DNA of 64,000 bases from Nepenthes gracilis (taxonomy: Eukaryota > Streptophyta > Magnoliopsida > Caryophyllales > Nepenthaceae): the NCBI GenBank assembly GCA_033239525.1, contig BSYO01000036.1, positions 2,812,126 to 2,876,125 on the forward strand, given 5' to 3'. This document shows, one piece after another, positions 1-11,387 of the stretch. Position 1 is the stretch's first letter, and every line of letters begins with the position of its first letter. The notes beneath the pieces are model-generated. The model was not told where the DNA came from. It saw only the letters and a list, made by a program, of their open reading frames with translations, and searched no databases. The translations under genes and the position numbers were made by a program.

Positions 1-480
1 ATTAGGGTTTTTGTAGTGGGGAAATCGAAGTGTTTATTAACTAAAGGGGTAGGGCTAGATTCGCATTCGGTGATCTTGTGTTGTTCGTGTGTTATTGTTG
101 CTGCTTCTGCTAATTGAACGATCGGACTATCAAGTATGTAATCAGGGTTGTGATCCATTTGAAAGATTAGGCTTTTTTTGAATCGTTCTACGATTAATTT
201 CATTTGTTTTCAAGATGAAAAATGTGGGATTGTGATTTGAATAGTTGCAATAAAAAAGACAGCTTAGTATACGAAACTTACGCTTTGTACAGGATTCAGG
301 AAAGAACTGGCCATTTTAGATTTATTATATATAATCTTATCTTATACTGTTTAACAAGTCGTTTTTAAGACTTGAATATATGATTAAAAGGTCATATATT
401 GACAAGTCTACCATTGCATTTAGTTCCTGCTTTATTTGAATTGTTGCAATAAATTTCTGAATTGGCTAGGGGGCAAATTT
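1..480. other. left-edge stretch, possible end of a neighbouring transcription unit
   Basis: The first ~200 bases are less AT-rich than the DNA that follows, with runs such as 'agggttttt' and a T-rich tract of the kind seen in plant leader introns. No reading frame of useful length or splice-delimited exon can be read. It could be UTR or intron of a gene to the left. The call is weak. Confidence 0.15.
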
Positions 481-879
481 TAGTAATGTAATGCTTGAAT
501 CAATGTTGAATTGCCAAAAGAGAGGGAATTTCTCATTGGAATGAGTATTACATTAAGAAGAATTACTACGAATAAGGTGATAGTAAATATTTTGTTGTTT
601 GGTTTATTTAAAGAATTACTTTTATACCTGGGCTCTTGAGGGGCACTGTGATGCCAAACGATGCTCCTACGATATCGCATAGTGTCCATTAGATTTACAT
701 CTAACGTCTCTTGATAATTTCGAGAGTATAAATATCTATATATATATATATATTTATTTTTTAATAACAAAAAAATGAGAGCCATTGAATGGGCATTCCA
801 CGGCACTATATGGCATCGTATTCACATTGTACGGTGTAGCTATTGAACAAGCAGATTTATATAAAAATAGATTAATTAT

Positions 880-1860
880 GATGATTCACACCCGACTCAA
901 ATATCCCTACCCATTATAAACTTGAAAGTCCTTGAAAGATAGAAAGTATAAGTATTCATAATGATATAAATTTATGAGAAGATAATTTTGATAAAATATC
1001 TAAAATTAATATATCTGTGAGAAATTTTGATCATTTCTTAATATAAAAGTTTCTGAATTATAAGATAACATCTACTGAAAATTTTATAATAAATATATGA
1101 TCCATTATAATTCGCTATCCACCTCTTCTACTCTAAAACTAAGAAAGTGTAAGATATGAGCTCGCTCTTAACAAATAAATATAATAAATTATTATTAGAA
1201 CATAATAAAATATCTTAAATAATATCATTAATAATTTTTCATATATATAATTATTTAACCTAATTTATCTTAGCTTAAAAATTAATAATGTATATATATA
1301 TATATATATATGAAGACCCAATTATATTATTTATTTGGCTCTTCATAGGACAAATTACACTGCCCAAAACACACAACATTGGCAGAAACTTTAGTGTATC
1401 GTCACGTATTCGATCATTAATTTTTATATTTTTAGATAATTGAAATCATATTTTATTAATATTGTATTAAACTTTACATGTTAAGAAGTAGTAACGTCAA
1501 TACTATCATCATGAATGTATATATTTATCATATAAGTAATTAGTTCGAGTATGATCTGTCGCATCAACATACTGAAATCTAATAATTAAAAAGTACAAAA
1601 TTACGGAAAAAATGGATAAATTGTCGACAGTAATAATGACTGAAGGGACGGCTAAGTTTGGGGGGTGTATGTATATGCTTTAATAGTGTTAATATACACT
1701 GGTATTAATATTATAATAATCCTAATTATTATTTTAAGATATTAAATATAATTACTAATTGTCGATAAAAATATCCTTTCGATATTTTCAAGAATTTAAG
1801 ACGCTCAATCTCTTTATGAAATTAATCTAAATTTATCGTAATTTATATCTAATTAATTGT
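880..1860 (+). repeat. dispersed non-coding repeat, family H, copy 1
   Basis: This AT-rich block has a diverged second copy spread through PPDK intron 1. Bases 1120-1215 match 55750-55855 (shared run 'attagaacataataaaata'). Bases 1385-1560 match 57400-57600 ('ggcagaaactttag' and 'tttatcatataa'). Bases 1715-1860 match 62810-62960 ('aatcctaattattatt' and 'tatgaaattaa'). No coding capacity is seen. The order of blocks is the same in both places, so this copy shows what the intron copy looked like before other elements inserted. Ends are approximate. Confidence 0.6.
1291..1312. repeat. (TA)n microsatellite
   Basis: A run of about eleven TA units inside repeat family H. Confidence 0.85.
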
Positions 1861-2480
1861 CCTTATTAATAATTTTTTTGAATTAATAAGAAATAAATTT
1901 AAAATAAAATACCAAAATATTATATTAATTAATATAATATTATATCAATAAAAAATATTATAGGAATATCAAGCCCTTAAAATTATTTTCAAAAGAGGAA
2001 AGAAATTACTATCTTTGACGATATTTATCATCCATCTCCTTATTCGATATATTAAAGAGATATTATTTAAATATTATTTAAATATTTTTAAATAATATAA
2101 TATTTATTTATTTATGTAGCTCTTTTATTATACAATTTTCGGACAGAATTACTATATTTTATAAAAACATTAATATTGTACATATACTTACTTATATAAT
2201 TGTTATATGCTTAAATTATTATTTTTAATAAAAATAAATAATAAATAAAATTTATACATGTTTTTAATAATTTTAATATTTATCAGTAATCATAAGCGGA
2301 CAATCATTAGATGCTGCCTCAAGCTCAAGCTCAAGCTCAAGCTCACGCACAAGCACTCATTAATATTTATTAGATATTATATTTACTTGTAACTTATTTG
2401 TAGTTTATTTTTTTCTCTGTGGGGTGTATTTGAAATTCATTTTTTAATATTTTTTAATATTTTTAATAATATATTATTTT
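1860..2480. other. AT-rich intergenic DNA without a recognisable gene
   Basis: Only A/T-rich sequence with short homopolymers is seen, apart from a short hexamer array near 2325. Confidence 0.6.
2322..2343. repeat. (CAAGCT)n short hexamer array
   Basis: Four near-perfect tandem copies of CAAGCT precede a degenerate copy (CACGCA). Confidence 0.85.
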
Positions 2481-2484
2481 ATCT

Positions 2485-2830
2485 ATTTTGCCCATGGTTT
2501 CAAATTGTTCGATGAATTATTAAACTATTTGATCTTTCAAGTGGGTCGAATCAAAGCGGGTCTATTCCCCGCACCCTTCTAACCTAGAATCTGCACAACG
2601 CAATAAAAAGCGAGAGGTCAGAGAAAAATGGTGGGACTCGCTCCCCGATTGATTCTCCTATACTCAAATAATTTTTCTTCGTAGAGAAAAAGATAGAGTA
2701 TACTTTGAATAAAATATGCATGGAGCATTGTGTATTTGGGTATACTTGGGTGGGTAGCATCTTAGGTGGACGACGTCTTGGAGGGATGACTTTACCTTGG
2801 TTGGAGGAGTTCATCAGGGATCTTTTGGAG
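2485..2830 (+). repeat. end repeat, copy 1 (forward)
   Basis: This is the most diverged of the three copies. It aligns to 6035-6375 through the '...aagatagagtatactttgaataaa' region and through 'ttggttggaggagttcat'. Confidence 0.6.
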
Positions 2831-3187
2831 GGAGAATCTTCCCCGCTAGAAGCTGACTCCTTTCTCCTTATCCTCCTCCCTTTTTTTTTCCAAAAGCCTT
2901 CTCTTTGTTGGGATAATGGGGGATTTATAGAATAAGCGAGTGGTTTTAATTACCTATTGAATTGCATCTATGGATAAGGACGTACCAAACTGCCTCCATG
3001 GATAAGAACGCACCGGTTGAGCAGTTTCTCTTCTTGAGTCAGGTATACTGAACTCATCACTAGCCCCCCATATTGGGTAATTTAAAATTTTTCAACCACA
3101 GACATGCTTTTAATGGGACCCTATTTGTAGGTTTGGATTTGTTGGCTTACTATCCTTAGAAATTCGATTTTCAAAATTCAACCTCAT

Positions 3188-3400
3188 TTAGGCAGCTCGG
3201 TGATGTAACTAAGTTTCAAAATTCGACATCTTTGGAGTCGCTGAGTGATGTAACTGAGTTTTAAAATCCGATATCTTCTGGGCTGCTCGGTGATATAATT
3301 GAGTTTTAGAATTCGACATCTTCTGAGTGTCTCAGTAATATAACCGAGTTTTAAAATTCAGCCTTTTTTGGGCCGCTCGGTAATTAATCAAGTTTTAGTA
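3188..3400. repeat. degenerate ~50 bp minisatellite, about four units
   Basis: Units read roughly as CTCGGTGATGTAAC, then GAGTTTTAAAATTCGA, then CATCTTCTGGGC, with point changes in every copy. The array lies inside the composite element at 2485-6805. Confidence 0.75.
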
Positions 3401-3926
3401 ATAGGTGAATGAAAATTCACCCGATTTAGGAACAGTCTAGGTCGCCTGAAAATATGCGATGATATGCAAGCACTTGTATGAGCAAATAAAATGATTATAC
3501 TAATAATTAAATATGATTCAAGCAAGCAATATGATACATGCAAAACTCACCTGGATTCGGCTTGAAATCGTTGTTGGTGTTCGAGGCCTCATGAGTATTA
3601 GTTCTATTGTCAATGTTTTATTTGTCGGATTTTTGCCAACTTAGGCGCTTATTTGTTATCGACATCATCAAGGGGAGTATTTGATGACCCTTTTTGGTCC
3701 TAAAGGGACTGACTCCATGCCCCGTGTGTTGAGCCTCTACCACACAGTTAGCCATGGCAGTCGACACTAAGTGTGTGCTCGACGATTCTAGTGCTTCTCG
3801 ATGAGTCCTACATTCGAGGCCATTGAGCCCGAGGACAGAGAAGAGATGGAGACCGAGGGGACCATGAAGGTGATCGGTGTGCATGCTAAGACCGAACCTC
3901 TTTTGTCTGAGGACTAAGAGGAGGTT

Positions 3927-4475
3927 TTGAACGAAAGGCCTATGGAAGTGACTGACGTGCCAGCTGGATCAGGCTTGGTAGCCTGGTCGAGCAAAATGAC
4001 ATCGATGGTCCTCAGACAAGAACGTCAACAACAGTGGCAAGAGGAGGAACATTGTGGTCGGGCAACATTTCCTCTATTCCTGCCTCGGACAGATTCTGAA
4101 CGTCAGATTGATCGTGAAAGCCGAACTAGGTTGCAGCCAAATTGGCGAATCCAATGCTGTGCCCTTGAACCCGAGGACAAAGGAGTCTTAAAAGCTGATG
4201 GAGTTCAATATGCTGAGACTATTCCATTCGGGGACATTGAGCCCAAAGATATAAATCCTATTCTAACCAAAATTCCTATAGAAGTGACCGAGGTGCCAGA
4301 TGAGGCTGAGCCCACAGTGTCCAAAGATAGGAAACAAGTTTTACCCGAGCACTTGACGGTAATGATTGAAATTGAGTCCCCAGCGTCTGAGGACAGAGAA
4401 CATATGTCCGAGGACTTGGTGGAAATGACAGCCGAGGTGGACTACTTCTGGAGGACTGAGAAACGATGCGCCTGA
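3927..4475 (+). pseudogene. Glu-rich frame inside the composite element, unrecognised
   Basis: An open frame of 182 codons encodes a low-complexity, Glu/Asp-rich protein with repeated phrases of the type EV-T-E/D-V-P and ED-RE/K. I do not recognise a domain. It is bounded on the right by a short minisatellite and lies inside a repeat element. It may be a remnant of a gag-like or transposon-associated protein, or chance openness in a GC-richer region. It is listed because it is the longest sense frame in this element, not because expression is supported. Confidence 0.2.
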
Positions 4476-4625
4476 GTGGATCTAAGAGCCGCTGAGTGGA
4501 TTTGGGAGCCGAAGTGGACACGGCCGAGTTGATTCTGGGTGCCGGAATGGATCTAATAGCTAGCGGTCTGGATCTTGTGCACCGGAATGGACCTGGACCA
4601 GTTTACTCTAAAATGGGCCGCCAGA
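4468..4625. repeat. short degenerate minisatellite built on 'GAGTGGATCT.. GAGCC'
   Basis: Six or so imperfect units of ~25 bp, each with a '(G)TGGATCT' or 'TGGACCT' core followed by 'GAGCCG' or 'GTGCCGG'. Confidence 0.6.
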
Positions 4626-5384
4626 GTGAATCTGGGCCAACTTGTTGAGAAACGGAGCACTGGGGTGAATCTGAGTGCAGGGTGGTCCTGGCATGGGCAA
4701 CGTCGCCAATCACGGCAACAGCCACCCAGCGGCAGGGATAGAAGCTACGGCAACTCATGCGAGCACCGTCGGTGTCTTCTTCCTCTCTCCACCGTGCCAC
4801 ATTCAAGCACAGTACCGGCGTCCTCAAAGATGAAGGAAGGATTTACTTACCTCGATTTGTTGATTTTGCTCTGGTGATGGCAAACGACGGCACGGTAGGT
4901 TTTCGCATCTCATGTTTTCTTTTCTTCCTTCACACCACGGCACAAATTAGAGAGGAAAACACGGAGAGGGCTCTGCCAGCATCTGATCTAGGCGGCACCT
5001 CATTTATCAACGGCGGTTGCTGTCGCTGCTTGCCTCGCTGCCCCTTCTCTCTCTCTCTCTTTCTCCTTTCTTTTTATGTCTGTTCTCTTCCTGTCATCTT
5101 GCCCATCGCCTTTTTCTATTTCTACCTTTCTCTTTTTCTTCTTTTTTTTTTAAATAATAATATTATTATTATTTATTATATTATTATTATATTATTATAT
5201 TAATGACAGGAATGCCTCCTGGAATGACATTTCGCCTAACCCCATTTTATGAACTCCACGTGGGCATTCCTGCCCTCTGCCTCACTGCAAGCCAGGCACC
5301 AGCGTGGTCTAAGGAGTCCTATAAGGCCCAGAACTTACTGAGGCGGAATGCTGGATGAGGACTTCGGGCACGGGGTGGTTTTTT

Positions 5385-5760
5385 GATATTTCACAAAGCT
5401 TTCCTTTGGCAAAAGGCCTTTTGTTGTCTTACGACCTGGTCAGCCCTTTGGTTACACTCAGGTCTTTCCTCCCATATCTGTTCTAACCACAAAATCATTT
5501 GGCCATTGATTTTCCTAAATGGAGTGGCCTTTTCTTCTAATTTGTCGGCCCCTCGAGTGTTAGAGTCTGAGAGTCTGAGGAAAAGCCCCCAGCATGGCAT
5601 TTTTAGATTGGCCCTACTATGCCCTCAGGCCAGGCTTATTGCTTCAGCGAGTTAGCTTATAAGTAGAGGACCGAACAGCAGATTGTCCGCTAGTGCCGCA
5701 TGAACCTCTTTGTAATCAAAGAGGTTGCTGGCCATTTCAGGAGCAGCAAAGATGTTGCCA
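5385..5760 (-). pseudogene. broken minus-strand frame of the composite element, product unrecognised
   Basis: Read on the minus strand from about 5745 leftwards, a Met followed by ASNLFDYKEVHAAL begins a frame that meets stops near 5655 and resumes as an open stretch to 5391. Phrases such as MILWLEQIWEERPE look like real protein rather than AT noise. I cannot name the family; a plant transposon-associated or gag-like protein is a guess. Two stops and the lack of a downstream domain make it a relic. Confidence 0.25.
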
Positions 5761-6030
5761 CTCTAGACTTTGACCTGGCTCCTGGGAGCAGATCAATCTC
5801 TCCTTCAACTTCTCCTTACGGGTATAGACAGTCGTGTAAGATAGGAAAATGCCCCTAGCCTCCAACCGTTAATACGCTAAGGGCAGGGTGAGCATCGCCA
5901 TAACTACTAGGAAGTCATCACCAAGGGAGGTGATTTCTCTAGCCGAAGTGCCGACTAGAGTATGAGTATTGAATGTGTCTGTTTCATTGTTATTTGTTGG
6001 TTAGATTTTTCAATTATTTTTCATAAACGG

Positions 6031-6805
6031 CGTCAATGTTGTGTCCATGGTTCCGGGTTGTCTGACGGATTAAGGGGATACTCGATCTTTCAAGTGGGTT
6101 AAATCAAAGCGGGTCCAATCCCTGTACCCTTCTAACCTAGAACGTGCACAACACAACAAAAAGCGAAAGGTTAGAGGAAAACGGCAGGATTCACTCTCTG
6201 ATTTATTCTTCGACGTTCAAATCAGTAATCCTTCTTTGTAGAGAGAAAGATAGAATATACTTTGAATAAAATATGCATGGATGATGACATATTTGGATAT
6301 GTCCGGATGTGTAGCATATTAGGTGGACGACGTCCTGAATGGATGATTTTTCCTTGGTTGGAGGAGTTCATGATGGACCTTCTAGAGGAAGAATCTTCCC
6401 TACCATAGAGGATAAGGAGAAAGGGGTCATCCTTTGACAAGGAAGATTCTCCCTTCAGATGGTCCCTCATGAACTCCTCCAATTAAGGAAAAGTCATCCC
6501 TCCAGGACGTCATCCACCAAAGATGTTACCCACCCGGGCATACCCAAATACACAATCCTCCACGCATATCTTACTCAAAGTATACTCTATTTTTTCTCTC
6601 TATGAAGAATAATTATTGATTTGAATGTCAGGAAATAAATCAGAGAGTAAATCCCACCGTTTTTCTCTAACCTCTTACTTTTGTTGTGTTGAGCAGGTTC
6701 TATGTGAGAAGGGTATAGAGATCGGACCTACTCTGATTTGACCCACCTAGAAAATCGAGTAGATCTCTAACCCGTCGGACAACTTGAAACCTTGGACGCA
6801 ACACT
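6031..6805. repeat. ~775 bp palindrome made of two inverted copies of the end repeat
   Basis: Left arm 6031-6400 and right arm about 6425-6805 are reverse complements with ~10-15% mismatch. The left arm opens TGTTGTGTCCA and the right arm closes TGGACGCAACA. The centre is at about 6412. Two LTR-like sequences joined head to head with a spacer of only ~25 bp would form a large hairpin. Confidence 0.7.
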
Positions 6806-6899
6806 ATCTATTGATTCATATTAACGAATTCATATAAAAATAACTAAATAGTAAGATAATACAATACAGTATTGGATTTTGAGTTACCTTATTTATAAG

Positions 6900-9300
6900 T
6901 CTCGTGCTCTTACTACGCATATACTCATTTATTGCCAGTAAATCATGTCTGAATCATGTATGAAGAGGGTGTGTGCTCAATTTTACACACAGTATCTATG
7001 TCTAAGCAGTGCATAAGAAAGCACATGTACACCAATATATTTTATTCAAGTATTCAAATAACAATTCTAACATTTGACCGATAGCTACCATAGGGATTGT
7101 CATAGAAATTCACATTCGAACACCATGCTAAATGCTACTATTAAAAATGTCTTGATTTTTTAGGTCAGAAATGAGCAAACAAAGCCACTCAAAACACAAT
7201 AGGACGCTAAGTGGAGAAAATAAAAATGCGAATGTCACGTTTCAAATCTCGATCCTATAATTAACTCTTAACCAAACCATTATTAATTAATCAATTTATC
7301 CTCTAATTAATATCCAAAAGTAAATTTCACATCGATACCTTGACCAATCATAATAAATAAATAAAATATCATACACAAGATCAAACATGTACTATATCTC
7401 ATGTGGCTCCGACACTGACCTATCCATAACAACGAACTTCGCGTAAAAAATGATGCCTAACAAATATATAAATTAGAATACACAAATTTATATAAAAATA
7501 AAATCACAAGTTATTGGACATCCACAATTCACATCCACAACCCTAATAATAACATCAATACGATCAACATTAGTCTTAACTAATACGGTTGCAGTATAAA
7601 TAAAATAACCATTGGTTACTACTGTCCGAAACCAAAATTAAAGCTTAAATTACAACATTAAATATTAGTAGAATTCTAAACTAAGCTCTTCGAATGCCAC
7701 TGATCTTCAATCATATTCATTCGGTATGAACCCGTATATCTCATTTGAGAGAATTAGTAAAAATAATAATGAGTAAACCAAAATTTCAATAAAGCACATA
7801 TCTAATAATTAATATATATATATATATATATCAAAAATATATCAAAAGGATTATAAATCATGATCAAATGTAATGATATGAAATTTTCATAAAACTCAAG
7901 CAGAAAATTCACTTTATGCATGTATAAAATTTTTATCATATTTTTTTTAAAATTTAAATCATCAAATCATACTCAATTTTGGTTTTTTTTATGGTTTAGG
8001 GTTAGTAGGTCTTACCAATTAAAAGAACAGACAATCAAAATCCAAATTATATATATATTTACACAATTAATGATCATATGCTACTATTCAAATCTTTATG
8101 TAAATTATTTATATATCACCTTATAAACGGGGCTGAATGTCGCTTCTCACCTAGGAATAATAAGTTTAAATATTGATATACTATTATAATATACTAAAAT
8201 ATATCATAATATATTTTTCATTGAATAAAAATTATGGTCAAATTTAATTTTTTAAAAAAATTTATACTTTTCTTCATAATTCTTAATTTTTACATTTTTA
8301 AAAACAGTTCATAATTTCTTAAGATAATTATAAAGTTTTCTTTTATAATTCTATAAATTCATACTTATACTGATGTAAAAATTTAGCCATGACAGATTTT
8401 AAAGTATGGAATGCAATTCAGTATGGTAATTTAGAAAAATTCAACATGTATAGAAATTCAACAACATTCTAACTTATTTAACATCCATGCGGAAAATCTA
8501 TATGAGTTTTCAGAACATATATAATATCTACTTAATATTTTCTAAAATGCAAGAAGATTATCTATGAAATTAAACATGTAAGGGTAATAAACCAAAATTT
8601 TAGATCATGCATGAAGCTGAAATTTAGAATTTAGAACACAAAGACATTATACATAAATTTAAGCTTGAATTCTCATAAATTTTATTATAAAATAATAAAA
8701 ATCTAACATGCATGCTCAACTCAATTATTGTAACTTTAAAATTATATCATTGATAAACATTAAAACAAAAATGGTGAAGGAAATTAACAAGAAACCATAA
8801 TAATAGAAGAAAAAGTTGATAGCGTACTTGCCTTTATTCCGATTTACCAAAATTCAAACTTAGATCAACTTAAATTGAGCTTCTATGGCCTTCTTTCTCT
8901 CTCATCTCCTTATCTGCTTTTCTCTCTTCTCTCTAAAATTTTAAACAAAATGACAGAAAACAAGCCGGAGGTCCTATTTATATCAAGTGGCACTCGAGCA
9001 CCACTCAAGTATGCGTCGAGCACTGATGCTTCTAGACTGTCATGCTCAAGCGTCAGTGCTCGAGCATGACTCACGCCTGCCTTGAGCGCTGATGCCATTG
9101 GATTTTATGTAGAAGCATCGTTCACATGGGCCTTAGGCGCTAACCCCACAGGTTTTTGTACTCGAGCGCTGGTTAGGCCACTATTAGTTGCAAGGTGATC
9201 TATTTTTCATGCACAGGTGCACCTAAGATACCAATCAAGCATCTCTTACTTGACAATTTTTGGTCAAATTTTGATTTTTTAATTCAATTTTTAATATTTA
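6900..9300 (-). repeat. dispersed non-coding repeat, family X, copy A (minus)
   Basis: The order of recognisable modules, read on the + strand, is: a segment ending in 'gagtaaac' near 7775, an AT-rich core with 'ataaacgggg' at 8125, 'gtacttgcctttattc' at 8825, a C/T-rich tract (8885-8935), then a GC-richer 'cgagcact' module (8990-9190). The same order recurs at six other places in this window. No protein is encoded. A solo LTR or a non-autonomous LTR derivative is possible. Confidence 0.5.
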
Positions 9301-10115
9301 TTGACTTGTATTTTAATTATATTAACTTAAATAATTATGATTATCATAAATTAAAAATTTGGATTTTACAGCAAAACTTTGATCATCTATTTGAAATCTG
9401 ATTTAGAAGTCATTCTTCATCAATTTTAGATATATTATTATTATTCCTATAAAGTATATATTGCCAATTATTATCATCTTTATTGCTCTTTATTATGATA
9501 GTTATGTATAAACATTCATATTGTATTATATAACTAAGGTGTTTGGAATAACTGATATTTATATCTCAAATCTAGTGAAGTTGATTTTTGGATGAAATAT
9601 TCTGTTTTTTTTTTTTTTTTTTTTTGGACATGTAAAATTATTTGTCTAAGTTATGTGATCGAGATCAATTTAGGTCATAAAATGTTAAATTTCGTAACAA
9701 AATAGTAATTTTACATATGATAATGTGAGATATACTTAATAAAGAGGCAGCAAAGTAGACCCAATGAAAATATAAAACAAATTTTTAAATATTTTTTTAA
9801 TATAAAGAGGCAGCAAAGAAAAATAAAATGCCCCTTAGGATGATATTTAATTATCAAAAAATAATTTATTAAAAAATATATCTTAAATTTTGTCAATTTT
9901 AGCTAATATGAAAACATTTTTCATATTTTTTTTAATATTTAAAACGTAAGAAAAATAAGTCAATAAAAAATATATCACTGGACAATAAAAATTTTAAGTT
10001 TAAACTTTATAAAATAGTTTTTTATTTTAAAACTGAGAAATCATTTTCTAAAACTCATTAATGTCAAAATTAATTACCAATAATTATTAATAAAAAGATT
10101 TTACCTAAATATGAT
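9300..10115. other. AT-rich intergenic DNA with a T23 tract
   Basis: A homopolymer T run lies near 9604-9626. No gene or RNA is seen. Confidence 0.6.
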
Positions 10116-10119
10116 ACCC

Positions 10120-10209
10120 TTGATCGGACCCCCGGCTGCTAGCCGGTAATGCCTCAAGCCACCGTTGACCGGACCTCCGGCTGCTAGCCGGCAATGCCTC
10201 AAGCCGCCG
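10120..10209. repeat. perfectly spaced 45 bp x 2 tandem duplication, GC-rich
   Basis: Two adjacent 45 bp units (10120-10164 and 10165-10209) differ at a handful of positions. Each contains the hairpin CCGGCTGCTAGCCGG followed by 'aatgcctcaagcc'. They stand out as a GC island in AT-rich DNA. Confidence 0.85.
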
Positions 10210-10379
10210 TTGTAATTTTATTCTCAACTTTAAATAGAGCTAATTTTATTATTTTTTTTATGAAATTAGATCTATTTTACCTGTTTAAATTTTTAATGCC
10301 AAGTTAACACGTCTCAAATTTTTATTTGTTGCAAAAAACAATAATTTGTCATATGTAATATTTATAATTGATAAGTTCG

Positions 10380-10880
10380 ACCCAAATTGAGGATTAAAGT
10401 CTAAAAACTGTAGTCCAAAGTATTCAGTTGGCCCAAAAACAGTAATAAGTTTGGTGGCCCAATTTTATCTTTTAACGGATGAACTGTCAATCGACAGGAA
10501 CCGCTATCAACCTTTTATTCATATCTGACAGTTTTATAAACTGCCATCTACAGATAAAAGTAGTCAATTGCTCTCTAAAATGTATAAATAACTCTCTTCT
10601 CAAGAGAAAATGGAAGATGAGAAAAAAAAAAAGGGAAAAGAAGACGCTTTTAAGCACAATTTATGAAATTCAAATCATATGATCATACTTTCTTTAACAG
10701 AAAATACATCTCGGCATAATTGCTCTCTCTCTTTCTTCATTTTAAGGAAAGGTCACTGATTTGAGCGTTGGAGAGTATATCGGAGTTTTACCATTGTATA
10801 TTTTTTAGCTCATATTTGTTTGTACTATGCAGGTTTCAAATTAAAAAGTGCAAAAATCAAGCTTCAATATTCTTAATTCG
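10380..10880 (+). mobile_element. probable solo LTR or LTR remnant
   Basis: A TATA-like 'tgtataaataactctc' (about 10579) is followed by a purine-rich stretch, a C/T-rich stretch, and then 'cactgatttgagcgttgga' (10754-10772). That last phrase is typical of the 3' part of many plant Ty3/gypsy LTRs (recognised from memory, not searched). No partner LTR or internal region is present nearby, so a solo LTR is the simplest reading. Confidence 0.45.
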
Positions 10881-11276
10881 ATAAAAATTTGGAGTAGAGT
10901 TGCATCAGTAATATTATATTATATTATTTATCAATAAATTTTATCAACTTAGATACTGGATTCTCTTCAATTTGATAACAAGAATCTTAATTTGTAAAAT
11001 TAACTTAATTTGTAAAAAAATAAAAATTATTTTATATCTTAATAATTTATTTAATATTCAACCATAATATATAAAAATAATTTGGTAGAATCTAGAGAGA
11101 GGGGGGGTATTTGGGGTACATGATGGCCTCGGTGCTTGCAAATCCATGTCCTTTGCCCTTCTGGGGGTCATCAATGCCTTTCTAAAGGGCAGGCAAAGTC
11201 GAAAAATATTAACTTGAATCTAAATTTTTAGATTTGTTTATATAGATTTAATGATTTAAAAAAATTAAATTAGTAC

Positions 11277-11277
<1 letters not shown>

Positions 11278-11315
<38 letters not shown>
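11278..11315. repeat. (AAT)n microsatellite
   Basis: About twelve perfect trinucleotide units. Confidence 0.9.
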
Positions 11316-11316
<1 letters not shown>

Positions 11317-11387
11317 GGGTCACTACTAATCAGCCATTATATTTGATGTACATAAATATCAGGTCACTACTCCATCTCTGTAAAACA

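Larger units (their letters stand above)
2485..6805. mobile_element. composite, decayed LTR-like element with three copies of its end repeat
   Basis: A ~350 bp sequence containing 'gatctttcaagtgggt', 'acccttctaacctagaa' and 'actttgaataaaatatgcat' occurs forward at 2485-2830, forward again at 6031-6410, and inverted at about 6420-6805. The better-preserved ends start with TGTTG then GTCCA, as an LTR might. The interior (2900-6030) is less AT-rich than the surroundings and holds two minisatellites and frames without recognisable domains. No reverse transcriptase or integrase motif can be read, so it is either non-autonomous or strongly decayed. A Mutator-like element with long terminal repeats is an alternative. 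Confidence 0.5.

Noticed and set aside
4757..5203. 148-codon plus-strand frame in the composite element
   Set aside because: Its second half is translated T-rich low-complexity DNA. No domain.
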